DNA from: Ephemerocybe angulata
Taxonomy: Eukaryota > Basidiomycota > Agaricomycetes > Agaricales > Psathyrellaceae
Assembly: GCA_013368325.1 (NCBI GenBank)
Contig: JAACJK010000002.1
Location: 868,001 to 932,000, forward strand
DNA length: 64,000 bases
Reading direction: 5' to 3'
The notes beneath the pieces are model-generated. The model saw only the letters and a list, made by a program, of their open reading frames with translations, did not search any database and had not been told where the DNA came from. Position numbers and translations under genes: made by a program. This document shows, piece after piece, positions 44,529 through 54,839 of this stretch; position 1 is the stretch's first letter; each line of letters opens with the position of its first letter.

Positions 44529-45718
44529 ATGCCACGCGTCGAGAGCCAGCCCCGCCGTCACCATCGATATCTATCCTTGCGCCGACCTTCCATTCGCGAT
44601 CGAGTCCATCACTTCCTTCGCCAGGTTGAGGCTCGGCATATATGCACGCCTTCCAGCTCACCCGTAATCTTGCATTATGTCCACAATCCCGGGTCTCTTG
44701 GAGAATGGTCCTGGTCAGAGTGTTCTTACCTCCTTCCACCTTCGACTGCTTATTTGCTTCTTAGGCCCTGCGACTCAGTGACAGGCGAGCGTATCCCCCC
44801 CAACCAGCTCCAGGACTATCGCCGCACACACAAATTCCTCGCCCCATGCTGCCTCTGCGCTCTGATCGAGGACGAATTCTACACCGAATCGTCAATAAGC
44901 ATCGTCGAGTCGCTTCACATGCCTCACGAGAACCGTGAACGTAACCGTGTAATTCTGAACGGCGAGTACGTGGCGACTTGTGCGAAGGGGGCATGCGGAT
45001 ACTTTGGTAAGTTCTCTGCATACATCTGACCCATTCCCTTTACTATGGCTGACAACGAGTGTAGTCTGCCTAGAACGCTTCTACACTTTACACGGCATCA
45101 GAGTTCGAGAATACCCAGCCCGAGGTAAGTACCGTGGTCTAGGAGCGACTGCGCTGATCCATTCACTCATGGGTATTATGCAGAAACCCCTCTCACTATC
45201 GAAGAAGTCGCTATCAGGCGCACAGTTGATGACTCTTTCCGCAATGGAGATGCCCTCTTTCAGGTTATGCCTGATATTATGAGGCGTGGATCAAGAATGA
45301 GTACGTTAATTTATCTACAACTCCAAACGGCGCTTTCTGACACTCTGGATCAGGCTTGAAGACAGCGGATCTCTCCCAAGCGCTTGAAAAGCGTGGATGC
45401 ATATTGACAGACCTCATGATGGGAGTTGAAGAAAGTAGATTCTGGTCCCTTTTTATACAGTGCCATCTGTGCAAGACGGTGATGCTGCGCGAGCCATTCT
45501 CCGTTTTCCATCGATGCACCTCCACTGGTGGCCGCTTCACTTCGGAAGCGGCATGGGCGCCGAGTCAAAGCCGCCTTACTATTCCAGGGCCGTTACCTGT
45601 TTGCGAACATATCAGCCCTGACTCCGAGTTAACCAATGACGCAAGCGACGCCGATGAAAGTGTCGACGATCTGGAGAGTGTTTCGGAACGGGCGTCAGTC
45701 GAGCCTGAATTAGACTGA
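44529..45718 (+). CDS. Uncharacterised Cys-containing protein, copy 2 of 2
   Basis: Four exons, 44529-45006, 45065-45124, 45184-45300 and 45354-45718, give 339 residues. It is a paralogue of the gene at 26982-28231: FLRQVEARH, PPNQLQDYRRTHKF, CCLCALIEDEF, NGEYVATCAKGACGYF, CLERFYTLHGIRVREYPAR, LMMGVEESRFWSLF and QCHLCKTVMLREPF. The 60-nt exon encoding CLERFY..YPAR has the same length and phase in both genes. This copy lacks the short first intron of the other. The Cys pairs may hold zinc. The acidic C-terminal tail is not conserved. Function unknown. Confidence 0.75.
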
Positions 45719-46421
45719 TGGAATTGGCGCCAATATACTATGTATCACACTCTATCGTGCACTGGGCGCTAATATGTAGAATTGCACATTTTTTGTATCA
45801 GACGATCATTTTGTTGACTTGGGTATGACTGAAATCAGAGTTTCCATCTAACTTATCTAAGAACGATTGCAAGAAGGTGGATCAGTCCAACTCCCGGGCC
45901 CCCTCCCTGCTCATAGATGATAGCAGCAGTAGATCGGAAACATCCGCTGCGCCTAAATTCCAAAGACATCACCGATTTTCGCCACCTCACCTTCATTCAT
46001 CATTCTGTCGCTCAAGTTGAACGGCTTCTCACTGGTCGAAGGAAAAAATAGGCGCCCGAGCTCGGACCCTCGCGCCACAATCATGGCACATCGTTTAATA
46101 TCACGCATTATCGTTGCGTGTTGGGCTTCCGAAAGAATCGGCCTGGTAAGACATGGGCTCAGCTGTTGCAACGTGTTAATAAACCCAAAGCGAACGCTGG
46201 CAGGCTATATCGTGCCGTCTCAGTGAGCTGCGCCCATTGATCCCAAAGCCTCACCATGCCGACTGTGGATACAATGCCGCAAGCCTAACTCAAGGATATA
46301 AGGGGGTCAGGGGTATAAAAGGGTCGTGCCCAGCCTTAAGATTGTGGCATTCGAGAACGATATTGACGCCCAGCTCTCCCTCCCTTCGCGATCTCATATC
46401 TACATCTCGCTTGGGTCAAGG
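45719..46421. other. Intergenic with a TATA box at 46314-46320
   Basis: GGGTATAAAAGGG lies about 105 bases before the ATG of the next gene. Otherwise nothing is recognised. Confidence 0.45.
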
Positions 46422-47504
46422 ATGTCAGAGCCTCCTGCCAATCATTTCGTTCAAAACCGGTACTGGGCGCGAGGCCTGGACGCTATGGCTCTTCACGCAG
46501 CCTCTGCAGGAAGTAGCTCCCAACGAAACATACCAGAGAGGCCTGAGTTACGGTAAGTACTGAATCCCGCACACTGTGATCGCAACTTAACATTGATAAA
46601 TTTTTAGTTCGAGGCTTCCACCCCTTGTTCAGAACGCAGAAGGTGGCTCTGAGCCCAATATGACACCTATCACCCAAGCCGTTCGGCCAGGTCAACGCGA
46701 CGTTGCTAATTCCTTCAACCTGGAGGCATTCGTCCAAGGGTCTTACCAGGTTTTGCTCGTGCTTTTAACCAGGGGACAAGCTGAGCAATTGGCTGCCCTC
46801 GACGTTCAAACCGGCTTCTCGATCGATTACATCGACGTTGACTCCGAGCGGGTTATCATTGTCGTCGGTGAGGACGACGACCACATGGCTGTCATGGCTA
46901 CACTCGTCAATATTACCAGGGCGAGCAGGACGACCCCCCTTGTCGAAGACGAGTTGGACCTTCCTGGAGTTGACGCAATTGGGGTTGCATCTAATCCCCC
47001 TAGCGTGAACGGCGACGATCTTCTACTCCTAAATCCGATCGCCATTCCTGTCGCTCAGGGAGAAGGCGACCGAATTGAAGCTGTTCCCGACTTAGAAGAA
47101 GCCGACCGCTTCGCTCTTCCGGCGGTACCAGGCCCTGTTGTAGGACAGCCGTCCGGCCAGGGGACTTACTATCCCATGACCGCTCTCGTTTCCGGGATCT
47201 TCATTGGGGCTGTGGGACTGTGGGTGTTTTTAGCTTATGGTGCGTTTGTCTGCTTGGTCTCACGGGCTGACACTAAAAGTACTCTTTGGGTTCCTCAGAC
47301 TTTATTTCCAAGATGCATCTGACCCAAGAACAGGACGGGCTTCTGGCGGGTGGCTATTATGCCATCGGAATGATAGCCCTCTGGGCCATCGGGACGATTG
47401 CGCTCTGGGCCACACACTCTGTCATTGCAGCTTTGGTGAGGTTCATTATCAAGTGCTCCCGCCCCATCCTCGCTGTCTTCTACAATCCCGTCCAAGGCAT
47501 TTAA
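46422..47504 (+). CDS. Uncharacterised membrane-tailed protein, copy 3 of 3
   Basis: Three exons, 46422-46552, 46608-47239 and 47299-47504, give 322 residues. A globular block at about 85-150 (YQVLLVLLTRGQAEQLAAL, VIIVVGEDDDHMAVMATLV) matches the genes at 35774 and 37811. A Pro/Glu-rich linker leads to a hydrophobic segment (TALVSGIFIGAVGLWVFLAY, ending at 254). A strongly hydrophobic last exon follows (GMIALWAIGTIALWATHSV and a second stretch). The intron after the first membrane segment, splitting an Asp codon after AY, is shared with the 35774 gene. It is probably a C-terminally anchored membrane protein of unknown role. Confidence 0.68.
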
Positions 47505-50500
47505 AGTTATTTCTTCGTATAGATTAGTGTCTACGGCACGGCTTGTATGTCCAACTTTGTCTGTCTTCATTTCAGCCCACCCACCCACACCTTCATTCTT
47601 GGGCGTCGTATTGGTAGTTTCATCAGTTATTTCTCGTCGTCGTTGCGTATTAGCCAGTGCTCGTCGTAGATCATCACCCCTTAATTTTACGGTGGTTCCG
47701 CTATTGTTTTTCGGCACTCGTGTCTATATTTCTAGGGTACAAATGAAGTTTTCTTGGCTACCTGGAGTCTGACGTTGTCGCCTTCTCGCTTCTGGTCTCC
47801 TCCTTGTTCCGTCCTCCCAGCGAGTTGAGGCTGGACGCCCTATTTTAGCGTGGATCTGGGGAAATGCGGTGCAATCGGAATCTGGTCTCACAAAAGTCTC
47901 CAAAGGTCATTGAGCAGCGGTGGTGATTTACGGGGCTTAGGTAGAATAGCAGGGACGGATGTGCGCAACTAGCTTGAGGTATTGGCATGGCAATGCTCGT
48001 TCCCTTACGCCCGCAGCCACAAAAGGACGGCAACCACTAGTAACCAGCCGCACAGCTTCTTTGGCTCTTTTTGACAAAAGAAAATCGAGGAAACATTCAC
48101 CAGGGTTGCCAGAAAGATATTCTACGGAGCAGCTCTTATCTTGGCTGGTGGAAGATAGTCGATGCCAGGTCTGCCGATCCGCTACTTTCCGACTGACCAT
48201 GCCGTGGTTGTCGAAAAACTGTGATGGGCCCACGGCCACAGCGCTCCGAGTCGTACATACTCATATCAAGCGAAGGTTCAGAAGTATTGCCAGGGTGCTT
48301 TCAACCCACGCTCGGCTCTCCTTACTGAACCGAAAACTCCCTCCTCTCCATGTTCCTAGACACGAACTTCAGCAAGCAGGGTGGTGATAATTTCGGTGAT
48401 GCGGTCTTGAGAGGGCACCACGGCCACAGCATTCTCCGAATCGTACAGACTCATATCAAGCGAAGGTTCAGAAGTATTGCCAGAGTGTTTTCAGAATTGA
48501 CAGATGTATCCACGTAGAGATACATGACAACCTTACTTTGGACCTTGGATCAGCGTAACCTTGACAAGATATGCTAAGTTACGGTAATCTTTGGCACAAC
48601 ATCCCTGGTGCATTTGCTTCGGACTGCCATGGCTTTTTATTGGGTAATTATTTGGTAATTATTTATGAGTACATATTCTACTTCCAACCTCACACACCAA
48701 CCGAGGCTGATAGACATTATCATTCTAAGCCATCTCCGCAGATCAATACTCCGGGCTTCCTCCCTCCCTACCCCGTTCCCACGCCATTCTCAAGCTTCAC
48801 CTGTGGGGCTGTACAACTCACCCTGTATGAGCACTCCAGCTTGATACAGCACATCTCTGGACGGTAGCGTGATTGACCGTCGATGTTGCTATTCCCACTC
48901 TCATGCGTTGCGTACACAACTCTGGCAATCTCACAGCCAGACTGAGCACGATGGTTCATACGCTTTGAGAAACTGCTTGCTAAATCTAGAAGTGAATAAT
49001 TCATTCCGCTGAGACCAATGAGGTATTTTCTGGCTGGAAGTAGCGACTATGGTCTCTGAAGGGTGTAAGGCCGGAAATGCACGCCCAGTAACCTTTTCGC
49101 ATTGGATTGTAAACTCTATTTCCACAAGCTCAACGAGAGGCTTACCTGAGGAGTGACGATGAGGCGGCGCACTTTGGGGTGCGCCTATTTTTGCCAGAGC
49201 GGGGAACACTGGCGCTCCATGTTTGGTCATCTCCTGGACGGCAGACCAGCGCCTTTGCTTGTGTTTCAGCCTGTTCCTCCCGCCGTCACTCGTCACGACG
49301 AGGATTTAAGAGGATCACTTCACATCAAAGGAGAAAGGTAATAATCAAGCAAATCCACCAAAATGCAAAGACATATTATTGCAGGATGCCTCACCTGTAC
49401 CTCACATAGTAAACACCGGCTGCCGGCCCAGGGACGCCTACTAATTTCTAAGACCTATTACTATTAGTATATGGTAACATCGACGCATCGCCGATCTGCC
49501 AATGCAGAACAACTACATGCTCGATTGAGGAGCGCCAACCCGACTGCGGCTGAAGAAACATCTCGAGCTCCTGTTTATCAGAGGATATATTTCAGAATAA
49601 CTGCGATGCACTTTCTGAAGTACTAGAACCCGCGTACGTCCTTACAGGGGGTTTTCCCACAGATTGCTCGATGCTTTAGCAGAAGCCTCTTACTAGAGGT
49701 CTTTGACTACTTATAATCCAATCATTGGCAGTGAGTCCCAGTCATGGGCCTTCAGGACATCTCAGGCTAATGGGAACAGTTGCCTTCGCAACGTCCTTGG
49801 GCAACAAGAGTCTATTTGTACAACAGCTGTAGGGCTGTGCAACGTAGCCCGCCATGGCCAAGCTACTCACACACACACACTCAGGGTGGTCGCCTGCCGA
49901 AGTCAACAGGACAGCGGGTAGGCAGTTAGGTAGTACGAAGGCAGACGTGGCACACTGAGACTGTCTTGCCGGGGTCCAAGCCTCACTCCGAATAGCTGTA
50001 GCGCTATGCAACATAGCCCGCCATGGCCACCCTACCCAGGGCACAGGATTGATGGCACTGGTCCTTGCTTGGCGGTTACGGGAAAGTGTATGAAGGCGGG
50101 GGTAGCGCACTGTCTCGCTGCAGTCCAAGTCTCACTCCGGTCCTTGTTGCAGATGTGTTAGTGAAAGGTTAGCCATTTTTATATGCCTAAAGTTAAATCC
50201 TTTCACGTCTTTACGTCTCCCGGATTGTCGGTGCGTTCTTGGCACTGTTGAGAGCGAGGAGCCAAAAATAGTTAAAGCACCCTTCGTTGTGCTGTAGGGC
50301 TTTTGATAAGGGAGAACCGTCGTACGTCGATGGGGTACGGTCCGAGCCAAACCCGAACTGAACCTTCCTTAGTTTCCAACAATCTAGAAATTCACCATCT
50401 CGACCAGAGATTATCTGACCTTATCAGCAGCATTATCAGAGTTATTTCTCTTATTGTTGCGAGATATCTGATAAAGCCATTCAAGCCATTATCCTGGGTC

Positions 50501-50592
50501 CCGGGTGGGTGTGATGGCGCACGAGAGGGATGCCGATCGCGAACGCCATAGGCGTGCTGCTCTAGCCGACGTTCGTGGACCGGTGACCGTCA
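47505..50592. other. Gene-poor 3-kb stretch with two pairs of direct repeats
   Basis: Repeat pair 1: about 48231-48300 and 48418-48490 (shared core CATATCAAGCGAAGG). Repeat pair 2: about 49822-49866 and 49992-50035 (shared core TAGCCCGCCATGGCCA). A (CA)n tract lies near 49868. No gene or RNA can be supported. Confidence 0.45.
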
Positions 50593-52704
50593 ATGCGACC
50601 TGCCTCAAGGGTGACTGTATCTGATCGGAGGATTAAGAACTTCTTGGCAGCATCGTCACTGTACGACTTTGGATCCAACACTTGGAACGACATCCCTAAT
50701 GCGTGTCAGGACGAACAAGAGCTCTACGAACCGTTCTTGAAGGTGACCAAGGCCATTATCGATGGGCTGGGAAACGCCAGGGGCATTCGGCAGGTCGTTG
50801 ACACCCGAAAGATGAAGCTTTTTCATTTCGACGACCCTGCGCAATTTTCGAATCCTGGCATCACAATCTGAGCCATCGGTCCCTCGTTCGTGGAACCTGT
50901 CGTTCCGGAAGGCCAGAGGCGCGAACCGAAACCCATTGGGTTCAGGAATACTGCTTCTGTCTTCGACGTTAAGCGGGAAGCCGACGTTCGAGAAGTCGAT
51001 GTTGACCAATTAGCTGTGTATAACGGGTAAGCACTCGATACTGTTTTCCGTTTCCTCCAACATGTCACTGACGCGTCTCCTCAAGAGAGATATTCTGTCA
51101 ACAACCGAATCGTCTGTTCTGTCGCTCGCTCCTGCTGACGGAGACCCACGTTTGACTCCTCCACTGCGATCATAGCGGTGCGTACAAGACCAGACCGTTG
51201 AACATCCACGAAGATCCGAGTACATTCGTTCGACTGGTCCTCGGCCTCTCATCCCCGTCGGAGGCCATCCTTGGTTTTGATACCAGCGTACAGTGGACGG
51301 TGAAGAATGGAAAAAGGGTCTCTGGCTCCATAACGACTCTCAACGCGCTCGGCAAACGAATCAAGTACCAGCTGAACATGGCCAAGCACGTCATCGTTAC
51401 CAGGGTTGTACGCGGACGCGGGACCGTTTGCTGGCACGCGAAGGATAAAGACGGCAAATCGATTCTCCTCAAGGATTCCTGGCGAACCGATGGCCAAAAA
51501 CCTGAACACATGTTCCTCGAGCGGGCGAAAGGGCTTGTTGGAGTTGCTCAGATGATTGCGTTCGAAGATAATCGTGCAGAGACCAAGCTGTTTCGTCCCG
51601 CTAGCTTTGATTTCACGATCGCTGGTTTCGATAACCGCACCATGTGCCGAGTGACCATGCCTTGCTACGGGTTGGCTGTCCATGAATTTACCTCCCAAGC
51701 ACAAGCAATCGCTGCCCTACGCGACGCCATCCAAGGTACGTCCCTATAGAGTCCTCGACTGTGATGATCCACGTCTAACTCGATGGTAAAGGCCATTTAA
51801 CCCTTCTCAAAGTTGGCCTTCTCCACCAAGACGTGTCAATTGACAACATCTTATTAGGGGAAGACGCCGCCCCAGCCGGGTTCTGTGGCATTCTCATAGA
51901 TCTCGAAATGGCCGTACATGTAACTGGACCGGCAGCAAGGATAATTGATAAGCACCACCAAGCGGTACGTAGATTCGAAGTCCTGCTTTTTCATATGAAG
52001 AGACTCACCTTATGGATCAATAGGGAACACGCCTATACCAATCGGTCTCCGTCGTGGATGCACGAAGCCATCTCCCGCGCGACTACATCGACGACCTTGA
52101 ATCCTTCTTCTATGTCCTCTGCTACCTCCTCTACGGATTTGAGGGTGTTAACGTTCAATTCCCCGACGCCTTCGGTCCGGACTCAGTACTTGGCGAATGG
52201 GAACGTCGAACTCCACGTATGGCTTCATACCGGAAGGAGATTTATATCACGATGGAAGGACCGGCGTATCGCGCACCACCACCGTTCTGGAGCGTGGCGT
52301 GTATCAACCTCTGTGATAAATATCGCAAGTTCCTCGCCCCCTTGATCGATGCCAAAGGTCACATTCGTCGCAAGCACCCCTCTTTGATCACGCGGGAAGA
52401 GCTGCAAGAAATCTACTCCGGTGTAGACAATCACTACGCTGATGTTCTTGCCATGTTCGACACTGCTTTGGTGGAGTTGAGCAAGCCTGGCGGGTCCGAC
52501 CCTCGCCCAGCGCCCCCCGCTCAACGTACGCCCGAGTCAAGTGTCAACTCTTATATCTCAACCTCCGGTTCTTCCTCGACCTCCCCTCCTCTGAAGAGGC
52601 CATTGGGCCACCTTGAAGAGCTCGATACCCCGTCGGCTAAACGTCAACGCCTCAATTTCAACGATTTGAATGCACATGACGGTTCTTCTAGCCATAGTGA
52701 TTAA
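50593..52704 (+). pseudogene. FunK1-type kinase pseudogene with two nonsense codons
   Basis: Exons 50593-51026, 51086-51735, 51792-51964 and 52024-52704 keep phase over 645 codons. TGA stops occur in frame at 50869-50871 and 51153-51155. The second replaces an Arg conserved in related genes (HVRLL), fitting a CGA to TGA change. A nearby RSGA to HSGA change fits CGT to CAT. The remaining sequence keeps FunK1 hallmarks: GRGTVCWHA, LHQDVSIDNILL (Arg of HRD is Gln), LIDLEMA, GTRLYQS and DYIDDLESFFYV, with a basic tail. From 51198 onward the frame is open, so a shortened product is conceivable but would lack part of the N-lobe. Introns are intact. Confidence 0.8.
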
Positions 52705-53350
52705 ACTATAGATAGACCATGGATGTACCGTAGGTAAGGCCCACCCGAAAGAGCTTCTAATTACATCGCGTGCATGTTTGCTGCTTATTATGTAGAGGAA
52801 CGAAGAACGTCCCCTCGAATCATGCACGCCTTATCATGCCAGTGGTAAATCAAAATGCAATAAATTGTGCACTCCGGCCGGCGACGCTCCCTCCCAACCC
52901 TGTTGCTTCAGGCCAATGAGCTCAAGCGCGAGAGTAAGCTCCTTTTTTTCGACCTCGAGAGTCGTAGTCAACTCATACTCTTAAGCTAAGGCGTATAAGG
53001 CCGCTGTCCGCGGCTCTCGCCTCAGCGACACATCATCCAGTGTCCCACAGCTCAAAGCGCGACTCCAAATTCAGGGATACTTTGGCAATACTAAATAGAG
53101 CTAAATAGAGGAGAGCTTCAATAGATACTCTGATAGCAACGAAAGGTGATAAGCACGTATAAGCACGCATAAGCCGGTGAAGTTCAGATCGAGGCAAGTG
53201 GTCACGGGATTAACCTAATCCAGCGACCTACGACTCTCTTTGGCATCGCTTGAGGTGTTTGGTTGTTATTCCGTTGTTTCTCCAGTTCAAAAGCAGCGAG
53301 AATTTTGATGTCGCTCCTTTCTCTTTACCACATTGTTCGGTGTTTTCGTA
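52705..53350. other. Intergenic, nothing recognised
   Basis: It contains only short direct repeats (CTAAATAGAG twice near 53095, ATAAGCAC(G/A)(T/C)ATAAGC near 53150). Confidence 0.45.
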
Positions 53351-54438
53351 ATGGCCGAATTGAATCATATTCCCAAGATCAGTGCCGACTTCCTCGAGGA
53401 AGCGTACAAGGACAAGGTCAAGGTGACAGACGCGGAAATAGACATCTTCTTCAAAGTCTCGAAGTTGTACAAACGCAAGCGCTGGAGTGCTATTCCTAAA
53501 GTCATTGACCTAGAAGACGAGCTTTACACGCCTCTCGTCGACATCATCAATGGAATCATCGGCCATTTGGGAAAGCCAGACGAGGGAGACGTCTCTGCCA
53601 CATGCACCGCCATTGACACCCACAAGGCCTGGTATATACACCACGATAACAAGGACAACATGACCAGGCCTGACCTAGCTATCTTGTCAACGGGACCGTC
53701 TTTCGAGGAGCCTCTTCCCAAGAAGCGGACGAAGCGGGAGCCCGGTCACTGGAACGTTGGGTACAGCAACGTGGCCTCCGTCTTTGATGTGAAGAGGGAC
53801 TGCGATAACTATACGGATGAGCAGATCAAGCAACTCGCTGTCTACATCAGGTGAGTTTTACTTTTTTAGCCCCACTGTCGATGCTCATCGCCGACTCTCA
53901 TCACAGACAGATCTACATCAGCCAGCCCAATCGCAGACACTGCCGCTCGCTGATTATTACCGAGACTTTAGTTCGTCTCCTCCACTATGGCCGAAGTGGA
54001 GCCTTCGTGACGTGGTTCATTAATTTTCATGATGACCCGTACACGTTCGTTCGACTTATCTTAGGCCTTTCTTCATACAATGAAGAAACGCTCGGGCTGG
54101 ATACCAGCGTCCAGTGGATCATCAGCAGTACTACCGGCCGCAAGATCAGTGGGACTATAACTGTGCGGGATTCCCGTACTGGAAACCCTCTCCCTTTCGA
54201 ACTCAACATGCTGGAACCCCCGACAATGCACCATGCTATTCGTGGCACTGGGACGACTTACTGGAACGTGTTCGAGTTACCTGGCGGTCGCGGACGTTTG
54301 ATCATCAAAGACTCTTGGAGAGAAGATGGTAGAGTAGGAGAGAAAGTCTTCCTGAGGAAGGCTAGGAAAGCGAAGGTAAAAGGGGTCGTTGAAATGGTAG
54401 AATTTCAGGACAACATCGCAAATACCAGGAGCACCTGA
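53351..54438 (+). CDS. FunK1-like protein lacking the kinase C-lobe
   Basis: Two exons, 53351-53850 and 53907-54438, give 343 residues. It matches the N-terminal half of FunK1 proteins: a helical N-terminus, STGPSFEEP, VASVFDVKR, QIYISQPNRRHCRSL, LGLDTSVQW, RGTGTTYW and IIKDSWRED. It ends at NTRST before the catalytic loop; no HRD or LIDLD follows before the next gene. It could be a truncated pseudogene or a kinase-related protein without catalysis. The frame is fully open, unlike the neighbouring pseudogene at 50593. Confidence 0.7.
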
Positions 54439-54839
54439 TCCCTCTGTAACAACCGGCTAATTAGCCCGGAAGATATGGTCGACCTTCCCGGCTAACTAGC
54501 GGGGTTTGTGTCGATTTCCCTATTGTACGGAGATCTGCCCAATATCGAGGGCAAATGACTTCGTCGTTTCGCGCTTTCGCCCTCCAGAACCCCAAACCCT
54601 CCACGGCAGATGCCGAGATGGATTCGGACGCGTCCACGCGGGCGGGGGAGGCATGCCCAGGCCCTCGGGTGGCCTTGGCGTCGTCATCGCGGGTCCAAGC
54701 AACTCTCGCTTAGGCGCTCGTCGTCGTCGTCGTCGTCGGTCGGTGTGGCGGTCACTGTCACTCCTCCAGCCATGTAGAATCCACAAATTTGACATGTATA
54801 TACCTATAGAACATAATACAGACTCAATACAGACTGTAC
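54439..54839. other. Intergenic with palindromes and a (CGT)n tract
   Basis: GGCTAATTAGCC (54455-54466) is a perfect palindrome. A similar imperfect one, CCCGGCTAACTAGCGGGG, lies at about 54487-54504. A (CGT)n microsatellite lies at about 54718-54738. Confidence 0.5.
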
